Below the pieces are notes generated by a model, which searched no databases, was not told the DNA's origin, and worked only from the letters and a program-made list of their open reading frames with translations. From Dasypus novemcinctus (lineage: Eukaryota; Chordata; Mammalia; Cingulata; Dasypodidae): a stretch of 64,000 nucleotides of DNA. The position numbers were made by a program, and so were the translations under genes. Location: NCBI RefSeq assembly GCF_030445035.2, contig NC_080679.1, positions 116,657,992 to 116,721,991 of the forward strand. Direction: 5' to 3'. Positions 1 through 12,530 of this stretch are shown one piece after another. Every line of letters starts with the position of its first letter. Position 1 is the stretch's first letter.

Positions 1-1570
1 TATATTGTGTGTCCTTGACCTGGCTGTTGTGCATTGGTCCTATTGGCAGCTTGCAATTAGGCAAGCAAATAAATTGGACTGTGCTTTCAGACTAGCTTTC
101 AGAGTGCTGAACTTCCTTTCAATTTTGATCTGCTTTTGGTTTGTTATGACAACTGCATTTACACGACAGTAGGTGTTCTCCCTTCTCCTAACCACAGGGT
201 TCAAAGACTGTGTAAAGCAGCTCATTGTTCTACCTGTATTTGGGAAATTTCTCTTATTTGTGAAAAGGAAAAGGAAAATAAGTTTCAACTAGACTAAAGT
301 TGATTCTGAATAATTATCCTCAGATTTTGATCTATCTGTATAAATCAACATCTTTCCTGTTCTCAACCTCCCACAGTTCATTCAGTTTTGGTGTATGTGT
401 GTGTGTGTGTGTGTGTGAATTAGCCAGATAATCATATGAAATCACTCCTTACACCTCAAAATGACAAAGACACGACCTTAAAGGGAAATGTACACTCTAT
501 TTGTTATTGCATTGATGTTATTGGCTTTTGCTCCGTGGTCGTACTTACATAAACTTTAAAAATCAAATGTATGGAAATTAAATTGCTTCAGACCTAGCGT
601 ACAGGGGGATATAGAGAAATACTGATATGTTTCTAGAAAAATAGGAAAATTATCTTTTCCATTCCAACTCCTTCTTCTTTGAGCTATTCAGTTATTTCTG
701 CTAGTCATTTCTGCATCACAGATTTAAAGAGTTCAGCACATCAACACTGTGGTATCTACCATGCAACAGTGTGTTTACAATTCTGCTTTGAGCTGATATC
801 TTTTATAAATAGTACATTACTTATAACAACATAAAAAAAAAGCTTTATGTGATACAGATAACACCTGTATCTGGAGGCAAATAGTATGCATTATAGCTTT
901 GGAATGAAAACTTGTCTCTAAGCCAAATGCTATATACTAAATAATAATGATAATAAAAATCTACCTACTGGCAATGCAGCCTGGAATACAAATGTCTCGT
1001 TACAGTATTTCAAAATATGGGAAATAATGTAGCCATCTCTTGGGTACATTTTCTTCTGACTTGCAGAAGAATGGGCGAGTTGATAGTTTCTTTTGATAAG
1101 TTGAAGATATTGCTTGGCAGATAAAATAAAGTTAAATCAATTATCTTCTTGGCTGAGCTATTTTAGAAAATCCTGCAGATAATTGCATTAAATGATGGAG
1201 TTTTTGAGCATGACAAACACAATTCTGTTTCATAGATTCGATCAAGAGGGTTTTGGTTTTCTCAAAAGATAATGTGTTCACAACACTTCAAACTTTCTGA
1301 GACCTAAGGTAAAACCAAGATATTTCAAAACAGTTCTTGTAACTTGTGCTGACCAAACCCCTGGCAAAACAGTAATTCAGTTGGCAGATATTTAGGTGGG
1401 GAGGAAGTATTCCACAAGGAAGACTCTGCCATTAGCCTCTTCCTTAGGAGGGGTAGCAAGTGTGACATCACCTCCTCCCAGCATTAACGCTTTGCTGATG
1501 TACAAGCCAAACCCTACCTACATCTCTTCCATTACTTTCAACCTATACCGTGTATGACATCTCCATTCTG
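1..1570. other. unique sequence, no gene recognised
   Basis: AT-rich sequence with no open frame that looks coding and no repeat family I recognise. It holds a GT microsatellite, listed separately, and scattered short A and T runs. The 82-residue open frame near the left edge has no recognisable domain and is probably chance. Confidence 0.6.
391..417. repeat. (GT)n microsatellite
   Basis: About thirteen GT units with one early interruption (GTAT). A simple dinucleotide repeat, likely polymorphic in length. Confidence 0.95.
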
Positions 1571-1585
1571 CCTCCCACTTTTTTT

Positions 1586-1998
1586 TTTAAGATTTATTTT
1601 TTATTTATTTCTCTCCCCTCCCCCTCCTGCCCCAGTTGTCTGTTTCCTGTGTCCATTTGCTGCGTGTTCTTCTTTTTGTCGCTTCTGTTGTTGTCAGCGC
1701 CACGGGAATCTGTGTTTCTTTTTGTTGCATCATCTTGCTGCGTCAACTCTCCATGTGGGCAGCGCCATTCCTGGGCAGGCCGCACTTTCTCTTGCGCTGA
1801 GCGGCTCTCCTTACGGGGTGCACTCCTTGCGCGTGGGGCTCCCTTACGCAGGGACACCCCTGCGTGGCAGGGCACTCCTTGCACGCATCAGCACTGCGCA
1901 TGGGCCAGCTCCACACGGGTCAAGGAGGCCCGGGGCTTGAACCGCCGACCTCCCATGTGGTAGGCGGACACCCTATCCACTGGGCCTAGTCCTCTTCC
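1586..1998 (-). mobile_element. long DAS-type SINE (tRNA-derived), minus strand
   Basis: Read on the minus strand, it starts with a tRNA-like head at about 1990 (GGCCCAGTGGATAGGG as A-box region, then GGTTCAAGCCCC-like B box near 1940). A long GC-rich body with repeated 'CAAGGAGTGC' and 'CACGCAGG' motifs follows, then an A-rich tail read as T-rich at 1586-1612. It is flanked by a perfect 15-bp target-site duplication, CCTCCCACTTTTTTT, at 1571-1585 and 1999-2013, so both ends are firm. A second copy of the same long form lies at 45206-45559. Open frames of 96 to 137 residues inside it are by-products of its high GC content and are not genes. The subfamily name is not certain. Confidence 0.9.
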
Positions 1999-2013
1999 CC
2001 TCCCACTTTTTTT

Positions 2014-2489
2014 AACCTCATCATGTCTAATTCTCCTGCCTCTACTACTGTTGGGGTTTTGAGGAAAGATAATTCTGAATCAAATGAGAAAAAATAAGTG
2101 ACATAAGGAAGGGCATCTAATATCTGCTTTCTTAGTAGTAAAGATGGATTGGAAGTTATGGCTTTGACCTAAGACTGGACACTGGAAGTCTTTTCTCCCT
2201 CATCTCCCCAAGGTACAAAATTTACCCTGCTGGGTCAGTTCAATAATTGAAGGAGGGAGAGAAAGGGAAGGAACATGACATTTGTGCTTATAGGAGCCTA
2301 GTGAGAGAGTCGAAAAGAGTCTATGACTCAAACAAGGGTAAAGACCCATTTCAGTAGGACATCTACCAATCAAATCAAATCAAATCAAATCAAATCAAAT
2401 CAAATCTTTCTCCCCATGGGAAGGAGAGAGTGAGGGAGCTGGAGGAAAGAGTTTCTGTTATTTAAAATTATTTTAATTTAAAAATTACC
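2014..2489. other. unique sequence with a pentanucleotide repeat
   Basis: No gene or named interspersed repeat recognised. It contains the CAAAT array listed separately. Confidence 0.6.
2371..2405. repeat. (CAAAT)n microsatellite
   Basis: Seven perfect tandem CAAAT units, with a degenerate unit just before them. A pentanucleotide simple repeat. Confidence 0.95.
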
Positions 2490-3935
2490 TTCCTAACATT
2501 ATGAGCAGTATTCAATTTTTTTTTCTTGTCCATTTAAAATATTGGGATAGGTGCCTGTCTTTTTCTCTTTGGTTTATAGGAGTTCAGTATATATTCTGGA
2601 TATAGATTATTTTTTAGACACATGTATTACAAATATCTAATCTTTACATGTGGCTCCCTTAATGGTGTTTTTTGAAGAACAGAAATTCTTCGTCTGAAGG
2701 AAGTTTGATATATCAACTTTTTCTTTTATGATATGTATTTGTATGTTCTATTTAAGAACCTCTGTCTATCCCAAGATATTTTCCTAGGAGCTTTCATGTT
2801 TTTCTATTTAGGTCTGTGATACAACTGGAATTGAAATTTATGTATGTTGGTGACGACGGTCTGAATTCCTTTTTCTTCTTCTTCTTCATGAATATCACAT
2901 TTATAAAGCCCTATTTATTTTTTCCCCAATTATATTAATGACACCATATTTTAAAGCAGGTGGCCATATGTAAGTGGGTCTGTTGGCTGACTGCCTATTC
3001 TGTTCCATTAGTGTATTCATTTATTGGTGGACCAATGTCTGTAGTAGGATGGTGAATCTCAACATCCGGTAGTGAAGTTATCCTATTTTGATCCTCTTCT
3101 TTGAAATGCCTTACTATTCTTGGCCTTTTGAATTTTCATATAAATTTTAGAATACTTGATAGGATTTTGATTGAAAATGCATGGACTCTAAACTTTGAGA
3201 GAAATGACATCTTTACAATATTCTGAGGTTTTATCCATCTTTTTCAGGTCTTAATTTCTATTAATAATATTTTATCATTTTCTGCTAGCAAATTTGTGCC
3301 TCTTTCATGAGAATTATTCCTTGGTATTTGATGTTTTAGATGCTATTGTAAGTAGGATTATTTAAAATTCTTCTACATTTAAAACTTCTAATTGTATGTT
3401 CCTAATACATAGAAATACATTTGACTCTTTTTATATTGAACTTGTATCTAGTGGTCTTGCCAGATTCACTTATTCATTGTTATAGTTTGTGGGATCTTTT
3501 GATTATTTTATGTACAATATCATGTCATTTATCAATAATGACAGTTTTATTTCCAATTTTTATAACATTAATTTCTTTTTCTAGTATTATGGCACTGAGC
3601 TAGACCTTGAGTATAATGTTAAAAAAGAGATTATTAAAAAAAAGGAAAAATATTTTTTTGTTCAAATTCTAGATGAATTGGAAAATCTTCAGTATTTCAC
3701 TATTAAGTATGATATTTGCTGTAAGTTTTTGTTTTATTTTGTTTTTGGTAGATGCCCTTTATCAGGTTAAAGAAGTCCTATTCTTACTATGTAGGGAGTT
3801 TATTTTTATTATGAACACATGTTAAATATTATAATATTAAATAATATTTCTATGTCAATTGGACTGATCAGATGTTTCATCTCCTTTATTCATTTAATGT
3901 GGTGAATCACATTGACTGATTTTTTAAACTCATGA
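2490..3935 (-). mobile_element. old L1 fragment (ORF2 part), minus strand
   Basis: The plus strand reads like the reverse complement of the middle of mammalian L1 ORF2. Landmarks include 'GGAGTTCAGTATATATTCTGGATA' (in part) near 2580, 'CTTAATGGTG' near 2660 and 'TTCCATTAGTG' near 3005. The region towards 'TAATGTGGTGAATCACATTG' near 3895 corresponds to the reverse transcriptase section. It is heavily mutated with stops in all frames. It is probably the same copy that resumes at 9304-9730 on the far side of the younger L1. About 110 bases (3936-4043) next to the insertion point do not fit the L1 order and stay unexplained. Confidence 0.75.
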
Positions 3936-4057
3936 GATGGGCTTTTACTTCCAAATCTCCATATTACTGATATGTTCTCTTCTAAAGCTTTTAATATTGT
4001 TGACATTTGCCATTCTAGTTTTATTTTCTTAAGAGTTTTTTAAATTGATTTTTAAAA

Positions 4058-7000
4058 AACAAATCAATTTTATTGATACCCATTAATAAAGCATGCAATT
4101 CACCCAAAATATAATCAGTGGTATTTGGTAGAATCACAAGTGTTTTCATCACTTCAGTCATTATTAAAGCAGTTTCATTATTTCAATAATAATAAACAAA
4201 AAATAGACACGCAAATAAGAAAATTCCTCACTTCTCAATCTCTCTATGCTTCCCCCACTGTACATCGCTGCTATTTCTGGCTGTTTGATCCAAAATGTGT
4301 AATAAATGGCTTTTTGTATAATCACAATGTTATACCTTCATCTCACAAATTTTAGAACAATTTCATTACTCCAAAAAGAAAGACTCCACATCCCTTAGCG
4401 TTCCTTCCTCAGATCTACATAACCACTAATTTCATTTCATCTTTATAAATTGATTTATATTTATGTTTCATATATGTGAAATTCATACAATATGTAGTAC
4501 TCCGTGTCTGGTTTCCTTCACTTAGTACAATGCGTTTTGTTTTGTTTTTGGGGTTTTTTTTGGTCTGATATTAACATTTTGTAGTATTAACTTACATTTG
4601 TTCAGCTTCAAAGAAAAATGGTCTTATATATGCAATTCTACCAATATTCATATTTCACATAATATATTTAGTTCATAATAGGGCAATCATACAGTATTTG
4701 TTCTTTTGTGTCTGGCTTGCTTCATTCAACATAATGTCCTCCAGGTTCATCCATGTTGTTATATATTTCATGACTTCATTTCTTCCTACCACTTCATAAT
4801 ATTCCATCCACAATTTGTTTATCCATTCATCAGTTGATGGACACCTGAGTTGTTTCCAACTTTTGGCTATTGTGAATAACGCTGCTATGAACATTGGTGA
4901 GCAGATATCTATTCATGTCACTGCTCTCTACTCTTCTGGGTATTTACCTAGCAATGGTAATGCTGCGTCCCACAGCAAGTCTATATATTTATTTTCCTTA
5001 GGAACTGCCAAACAATCCTCCACAGTGGCTGTACCATTCTACATTCCCACCAACAATGAATAAACATTTCTCTCTCACATCCTCTCCAACAAGTTTCTGA
5101 CTTTTTAATAGCAGCCAGTCTAATAGGTATGAAATGATATTTCATTGCAGTTTTGATTTGCATTTCCCTAATTGCTAGTGATGTTGACCATTTTTTTATG
5201 TGTTTCTTTGCCACTTGTATTTCTTTTTTGGACAGTTGTCTTTTCAAGTCTTTTGCCCATTTATTAATCAGATACTTTGTTTTTTTATTGTTAGTTGTTT
5301 AATCTCATATATCATGGATATTAAATCCTTGTCAGATATGTGATTGCTAAATATTTTCTCCCATTGAGTCAGCTGCCTTTTCACCCCTTTGACAAAGTCC
5401 TTTGAGGTGCAAAAGTGTTGAATTTTGAGGAGGTCCCACTTCTCTATTTTTTCTTTTGTTGCTTGTACTTTGGCTATAAGGTTTAAGAAACTTCTGTTTA
5501 TCATAAGATCTTGAAAACATTTTCCTACATTTTCTTCTAGGAGTTTTATGGTTGTTGTTTTTATATGTAAGTCCTTGATGCATTTTGATTTAATTTTTGT
5601 GTAAGGGATGAGATAGGAGTCTGTTTTCTTTCTTTTGGATATGGCTATCCAGTTCTCCCTGCACCATTTGTTGAATAGACTGTTCTGACCCAGCTGGGTG
5701 GGCTTAACAGCCTTGTCAAAAATCACTTGACTATAGATGTGAGGGTCAATTTCTGATTTCTTGATTCAGTTCCATTGGTCAATCTGTCTGTCCTTATGCC
5801 AGTACCATGCTGTTTTTACCATTGTAGCTGACTAATATGCTTTAAAGTTAGGAAGTGAGAGTCCTCCAACTTTGGTCTTCTTTTTAAAGAAATTTTTGAC
5901 TATTCAGGGCCCCTTACCCTTCCAAATAAATTTGATTATTGGCTTTTTGATGTCTGTAAAAATGGCTGTTGGGATTTTTATTGGAATTGCATTGAATCTG
6001 TAAATCAGTTTGGGTAGAATTGACATCTTAATCATATTTATTCTTCCAATCCATGAACACAGAATGTCCTTTCATTTATTTAAGTTTTCTTCAATTTCTT
6101 TTACCAATGTTTTGTAGTTTTCTGAATACAGGTCCTGTATATCCTGGTTAAGTTTATTCCTAAATATTTGATTGTTTTAGTCACTGTTATAAATGGAATT
6201 TTTTTTTCCTGATTTTCTCCTCAGGTTGCACATCAGTAGTCTATAGGAACTATTGATTTTTGTTTATTAATCTTGTATCCTACCACTTTGCTGAAGTCAT
6301 CTATTAATTCTGATAGTTTTATTGTAGATTTTTCAGAATTTCTAATATAGGATCATGTCATCAGTGAATAGTGAAAGTGTTACTTCTTCCTTTCCTATTT
6401 GGGTGCATTTTATTTCTTTGTCTAGCCTAATTGCTCTAGCTAGAACTTCTAGGACAATATTGAATAATAATGGTGAGTGTGAGCATCCTTGTCTTATTCT
6501 TGATCTCAGTGGGAAAGCTTTCAGTCTTTCACCATTGAGTACAATGCTAGTTGTAGGTTTTTCATATACACACTTTGCCATATTGAAAAACCTTCCTTCT
6601 ATTTCTGTCTTTTGGAGTGTTTTTATCATTTAGTCAAATGCCTTTTCTACATTAATCGAGAGGATCACGTGCTTGTTCTTCTTCAATTTATTAATGTGAT
6701 TTATTACACTAATTGATTTTCTTGTGTTTGTATCACCCTTGCCTACCTGGAATAAAACCCACTTGATCATGGTGTCTAATTCTTTTCATGTACTTTTGAA
6801 TTCTGTTTGCAAATATTTTGTTGAGGATTTTTGCATCTATATTCACTAGAGATATTGGTCTGTAATTTTCTTTTTTCAGAGTAGCTTTATCTGGTTTTGG
6901 TATTAATTTGATGTTGGCTTCATAGAATGAGTTTGGTAGTATTCTTTCCTTTTCAAATTTTTGGAAGAGTTTGAGCAAAATCAGCATTAGTTCATCTTTG

Positions 7001-9303
7001 AATGATTGGTAGAATTCACCCGTGAAGCCATCTGGTCTTGGGCTTTTCATTTGGGAGATTTTTGATGACTGTTTCAATGTCTTCATTTGTGATTGGTTTG
7101 TTGAGGTCTTCTATTTCTTCTTAAGTTAGTGTGGGTAGTTCACGTGTTTCTAGGAATTTGTCCATCTTATCTACATTTTCTAGTTTTTTGGCACACAGTC
7201 GTTCATAGTATCATCTTTTAGGGCTCTCTTATTTCCATGGGGTCAGTGGCAATGCCCCCCTCTCGTTTCTGATTTTCTTTATTTGTATATTCTCTTTTTT
7301 TCTTTGTCAGTCTAGCTAAGGGTTTTTCAATTTTAATGATCTTCTCAAAGAATCAACTTTTGGTTTTATTGATTCTCTCTATTGTTTTCTTTTTTTTTCC
7401 CTCAATTTCATTTATTTCTGCTCTGATCTTTACTATTTCTTTCCTTTGGCTTGGTTTGGGATTAGTTTGCTGTTCTTATTCTAGTTACTCCAGGTGTGCA
7501 GTTAAATCTTCAATTTTAGTTCTTCCTCCTATTTTTATTGTTTTTTTTTTTTCTTCTTTTTTAATGTAAGCATTGAGGGCTATAAATTTCCTTCTCAGTA
7601 CTGCCTTTGTGGTGTCCCACAGGTTTTGGTATATTATGTCCTTATTTTCATTCACCTCTAGACATTTGCTGAATTCTCTTGCAATTTTTTTGACCCATTG
7701 ATTATTTAAGAATGTGTTAGTTAATCTCCACATACTTATGAATTTTCCCTTTTTTCATCCATTATTGATTTTCACCTTCAATCCTTTTTAATCAGAGAAA
7801 GTGTTTTGTATAATTTCAATCCTTTTAAATTTATTAAGACTTGTGACCCAACGTATGGTCTGTCTTGGAGAAGGGTCCCTGAGCACTTGAAAAAAAATGT
7901 ATGTCATGCTCTTTTGGAATGCAATACCCTATAGATGTCTGTTAAATCTAGTTCATTTGTCATATTATGCCAGCTCTCTGTTTCTTTCTTTATCCTCTGT
8001 TCAGATGTTCTATTACATACTGAGAGTGATGTATTGAAATCTCCAACTATTATTGTAGAGACATTTATTTCTTCCTTGAGCTTTGCCAGTGTGTGCCTCA
8101 TGGATCTTGGGGGACTGAGGTTAGGTGCATAAATATTTAGAATAGTTATTTCTTCTTGATTAATATATAATGACCTTCTTCATCCGTTATAGCAGTTTTG
8201 CATTTAAAATCTTTTTTGTCCAATATTAGTATCACTACTCCAGCTCTTTTTTGGTTACTATTTGCATGGAATATCTTTTTCCAACCTTTCACTTTTAACT
8301 TAATTGTGTCCTTACATCTGAGGTGAGTCTTGTAGACAGCATATATTTTTAAATCTATTCTATCAGTCTGTGTCTTTTGATTGAGGAGTTCAAGCCATTA
8401 ACAGTCAATGTTATAACCATAAAGGGATTACTTATATCCTCCATTTTTACCTTTGGCTTTCTGTTGTCATATCGTACTATAGTCATCTTTTGTACCCTTT
8501 CTAATAATATTCATTTCTACATTCTTCTCCCAGTCTCTTGCCCTTGTTTTTTCTTTTCAGGCTGCAGCACTCCCTTTTGTATCTCTTGTAATTATGGTCT
8601 TTTGATAACACAGTCTACCAGTTTTTGTCTTGAAGACTTTTTTTTTTTAACGGCTCTTTTTTTCACAGCTCTTCTTTGATATTTGTTTTAATTTATCCTA
8701 AGTCTTTAAAATTGCCCAGCTTAAGTTTTCAAAGTCTTGCCAGGAACTCACTTATGGGGCACAGACTTTCTCCCAGGGGTGGGCTAAAGAGATCTCTAAA
8801 AGCAGTTTTTGTTCATGTAATTTCCAGACTGGCCAGTAGAGGGCACTTGGCATACCTTTCCATAGAATGTCTCTCTCTGTTTCTCTTTCTTTACATCTGC
8901 CCAGAGCAGAGGTTCAAAGAGGGCTCTGCTGTTCAAATTCATGGAAGAAAAGCCCCCCAATTCCACCTCCCTTTTCCCTTGTGAGAGCTGACAGGGAGGA
9001 AGATGTCTGCTCCCCTTTCAGTCAGCTAAAATGCCAGGGGTTTTACCCCCAATGACTATCTTAGGGATGGGAGAGCAGAGCTCTTCCCAGCACCTGGGAA
9101 GTTTAGTAACTCACAGTTTATTGTTTTGGTTTCTTAGTCTCTCTGTCCCTCACTCTCCTGGAAGTTGTGAGTGCTGTCCTGGTTGGCTACCCCTGAAGAA
9201 GATTCCTCGGGCAGCTTTTGACTCTTTCTCCATTGTTTTTGTGAGAGATCTGAGTATTATCTGTCTAATCTGATGCCATCTTCCCACAATCCCCTCAACA
9301 CTG
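4058..9303 (-). mobile_element. L1 retrotransposon, near-full-length but lacking ORF1, minus strand
   Basis: A non-LTR retrotransposon that moved by target-primed reverse transcription. The element is flanked by a 14-bp duplication, ATTGATTTTTAAAA, at 4044-4057 and 9304-9317. Its 3' UTR and A-rich tail lie at 4058-4672 and the ORF2 remnant at 4673-8444. A GC-richer 5' UTR runs from about 8660 to 9303. It ends in GATGCCATCTTCCCACAATC, which on the minus strand is the usual L1 5' start around 'AAGATGGC'. The roughly 1 kb ORF1 expected between ORF2 and the 5' UTR is absent. Compared with the L1 at 36-47 kb, the break falls near 8630-8670, at a run of T. It sits inside an older L1, so it is the younger of the two. 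Confidence 0.9.
4673..8444 (-). pseudogene. L1 ORF2 (endonuclease-reverse transcriptase), broken
   Basis: ORF2 encodes an APE-like endonuclease, a reverse transcriptase and a Cys-rich C-terminus, and it copies L1 and SINE RNA into the genome. Seen here on the minus strand: an ATG at 8444 followed in frame by ITLTVNGLN (start of the endonuclease), IIVGDFNT near 8040 (endonuclease core) and [18 protein letters not shown] near 6850. LFTDDMILY near 6350 is the reverse transcriptase catalytic loop, FTDDM in place of the usual FADDM. The Cys/His-rich end CWRGCEREMFIHCWWEC lies near 5080 and LEDIMLNEASQTQKNKYCM near 4700. The span is about 1,257 codons, close to the roughly 1,275 of human ORF2, but several stops and frameshifts break it. 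It is not functional. Confidence 0.9.
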
Positions 9304-9730
9304 ATTGATTTTTAAAATTTTAAAGTTGCCACGCTTTCCTGTGATAGAGCCAAGCTATATTATCTTTCACTTAAATGGTCATGATATATAATTATTTTAA
9401 TACATTGTCATGTTTAATGTCCTAATACTTTATTTAGAATTTTTGCATCTATGCTCATGAGAGAGATGAACCTGTAATTATCTTGTCTTGTAATGTCCTT
9501 GCTATATTTGGTATTTCAAGATTATTCTGGATTCATACAATTAATTGGAAAGTATTTCCCTTTTTTTTTCTATTCTCTGGAAGAAATTTTGAAATATTTT
9601 TCTTATTTCTTCTTTTTATGTTTAGAAGAATTCAGTTTCAGTTGTGATGCCATCTTGAAGATTTGGACTCCTTTTTTTGTAGGAAGGTTCTATTCACATA
9701 TTCAATTTCTTTCAAAGATATAGGATGTAA
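9304..9730 (-). mobile_element. continuation of the older L1, minus strand
   Basis: Sequence corresponding to the next part of ORF2 in reverse: CCTGTGATAGAGCCAAGC near 9339, then GAATTTTTGCATCTATGCTC near 9438, then the 'CTCTGGAAGAAATTTTG' region near 9573. It continues the copy seen at 2490-3935 on the other side of the younger insertion. Diverged and non-coding. Confidence 0.75.
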
Positions 9731-9959
9731 TTCCACCTTTCACCTGAAGGTATAGAGAGGCTGAAAAGAGTGGCATTTCACTCCTTTGCAATAATTAAAT
9801 ATTTGTTGGGTTAACTGAAAGTTCACAATTTTTAAAAAAATTTTGAAGCAGTAAGGTCTCAGAGCATCCGACTTTCCCAAAAATATATGGAAAAAGAGGC
9901 ACCTAAAAAGAGATGAGACATGAACACTGACATACCTGATAGACACAATCAGACAACAA

Positions 9960-12530
9960 GAAGAGTTCAGCTAGGATGCTGGCAAATGGATAGACTTACT
10001 ATATGAAACCATACAGATAAGAAGACAATGGAATCACATCTTTAGATTGCTGAGAGAAAAACAACCTGTTGATCAAAAATTCTATACCCATTGAAAATAT
10101 CTTTCAAAATTACGGAGAAATAAAGGCTTTCTCAGATAAACAAAAATATGGGGAGGTGTATGTGGCTCAAGTGCCTGAGCTCCTGCCACTTGGGAGGTCC
10201 CTGTTTCAATTCCCAGTGCCTCCTAAAGAAGAGAGTGGGCTGGGCAGGTGCAGCAAGCTGACACAACAAGAGACATGAGGGGTGGAAAACATAATGAGAG
10301 ACATAACATAGCAGGGAGTGGGGGTGGCTCAAGCAATTAGGTGCCTCCCTCCCACATCAGAGGTCCTGGGTTAGGCTACCGGTGCCTCCTAAAAGAAACA
10401 AGGAAGACAAACAAGTGCAAACAATGAGGGAGTGGGGAGAAATAAATAAATGAAATAAATCTTTAAGGAAAAAAAGTGGGGAATGTATTGCCAGCAAAGG
10501 TATTCTACAAGAAACAAGAGAAGTTCTTCAGGCAGAAAGATTATGATACCAAATATGAACATGCACACACAGTAAGGACCACTGGAAGTGGAAAAATGAA
10601 AGTCAAATAATTTTTTTTTTCTATTCTTAAATGCTCAAAAAGACAACTGACCATACAAAAAAAGCAGCAATATAGTGTGTGTTTATAGCTCAAGAAAAAT
10701 AAAATATATGACAATGATAACCCAAAGAATGGGAAGGAGGAATTGGGAATATACCATTCTAAGTTCCTTGCTATATATACGAAATGGTATACTATTTGAA
10801 AGTTGGCACTGATTGATTAAAGATATATATGCAAATCCTAGAGTAGCTTTTTTTTTTTTAAAGATGGACATAGCTGATATGAAGTAAAATATAATTATAA
10901 AAAAATGGTGAATTAGAACAAGACAAAGGAGAAAGAGAAAGAAGAAGCAGTGTCAAAAATGAGAAGCCTTATATTTTACACTGTTTACAAGCTAAAAAAT
11001 GAGACTGCCATAAGTTCATAGATGCTAGAGGCAATACTCTTAGATCAGAGATGTGAGAAATTATTCACAGCACAGCAGGCAGCATGTACTTAATGTTTGC
11101 ACCAGTTCCCCTTGCCTCACAAGTCCCATGGGGTTGATGAGGAGTGGGGATGGGTGGATGGTGCTTGTCTGAGGACTTTTATCACAGTTGAGGAATCCTG
11201 GGTGTAGGAAACTTCCAATTGCATTATACGCTGGTTCTAGTAAACCTGCCTAATATTTGGAAGGCAGGCAGGCATTGTTTTTGTAATCTTACTCAGAAAA
11301 CAAATTTGCCCTCTGCCCTGAAGGTACACACTATCTTTGACTTTCAGGCTGTTTGATATACAAGTAACATGGTAAAGAGGGTCTGTAACAATAGCTATCA
11401 CAAGATGTGTAGATATACCTTGGAGAATGGCCTCCCAACACCAAGAACAGATGGTGAAACAAATAGAAAACAAACTATCAAGAGTGTAGATTTTAATCCA
11501 ACCACCTCAATAATCACATTAAATGTGATTGGACTAAACATACCAGTAAAAATCAGACCCGACCACATGCTGCCTACCAGAAACCCACTTTCAATATAAA
11601 GACATTGCTAGGTTAAAAATAAAAGGATGAAAAAGACACACAGGGCAAACACTAACTATGAGAAAGTGAGCATGTTGATAAAAATAGCAGTTGAAACAGA
11701 ATTCAGAACAAGGATGATGATGAAATGGTCAGATGTGCCAGAAGACGTAATAATCCTAAATGTGTGTAAACCTAATGGCAGAGCTTTAAAATACATGAGG
11801 CAAAAACTGAAAGGAGAAACCGACAAATCCACAGCTGTGGTTGAAGTCTTCAATACTTTTCTCTCAGTGATTGACAGACAATTATTAAGGACTTGGAAGA
11901 CCCAAACAAAACAGACTGCTAACTTGATCTAATTGACTACACTAGAATACACTTTTTTCCAAATGCACATAAAACATTCACCAGTGTGGACCATATTCGA
12001 GGCCATAATCAAGCCTTAACAAATGTAAAATCTTTGAAATCGTACCAAGAATATACTTGGATAATTATGGAATTAAACTAGAAAACAATCACAGAAAGAT
12101 ATCTGGAAATTCTCAAATATTTGTAAATTTAACAACACATTCCTAAATAACCAATGTGTTAAAGAGGATGTCCCAAGGGAAATTTTTAAATATTTTGAAA
12201 TAAACTTAAAATGAAAATACAATGTATTTAAATTTGTGGGATACTGATGAAGCAGCAGGACTTAAGGGGAAATTTAGATCTAAAATCAATAATCTAAACT
12301 TCTACCTTAAGATATTACAAAAGAAAAAAATTAAACCCAGAGCAAGCAGAAGGAACAAAATAATAAATATAAGATTAGAAATCAATACAATTGCCAACAG
12401 GAAAATAGAGAAAAATCCATTAAACCCAAATTTGGCTTTTTGAAAAACCAATAAAATTGATAAAACCTCTAAATAGACTAAGACAAGAGAGAGATGATAT
12501 AAACTGCAAATATTTTTCAAATCTTCTTTA
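9960..12530 (+). mobile_element. old L1 (ORF1 end and endonuclease part of ORF2), plus strand
   Basis: From about 10000 the sequence matches the end of an ancient L1 ORF1 region (AGACAATGGAATCACATC, then 'TTCTATACCCATTGAAAATA'). It is interrupted by a dimeric SINE at 10147-10476 and continues with GCCAGCAAAGGTATTCTACA. From about 11490 it matches the start of ORF2: the codons for SIITLNVIGLN at 11505-11540 mark the endonuclease start. It runs to about 12530 with 'AAATAATAAATATAAGATTAG' near 12360. The intervening 10960-11430 is not clearly L1 and may be another insertion. Stops are frequent. Orientation is opposite to the L1s to the left. Confidence 0.75.
10147..10476 (+). mobile_element. dimeric DAS-type SINE, plus strand
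   Basis: Two head-to-tail tRNA-derived monomers. The first has TGTGGCTCAAGTGCC (A box) and GTTTCAATTCCC (B box); the second has GGTGGCTCAAGCAATTAGG near 10325 and GGGTTAGGCTACC as a decayed B box. Each is followed by GTGCCTCCTAAA and a run rich in ACAA and AGAC. It ends in AAATAAATAAATG and an A-rich tail. It lies inside the old plus-strand L1, whose sequence resumes directly after it. It is a retroposed element and not a tRNA gene: no anticodon arm of normal form is present. Confidence 0.85.

Noticed and set aside
1550..1963. Open frames of 96-137 residues on both strands
   Set aside because: They lie in the long SINE, whose high GC content leaves few stops. They are not genes.
2371..2405. 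CRISPR-like regular repeat
   Set aside because: Uninterrupted pentanucleotide units without spacers; a simple microsatellite in mammalian DNA.
6355..6633. 92-residue plus-strand open frame
   Set aside because: Shadow of the L1 ORF2 reverse transcriptase on the other strand.
10147..10476. tRNA-like A and B boxes taken as tRNA genes
   Set aside because: They belong to SINE monomers with A tails and no cloverleaf with anticodon arm. The same applies to 13308, 26385, 40608, 42345 and 56219.
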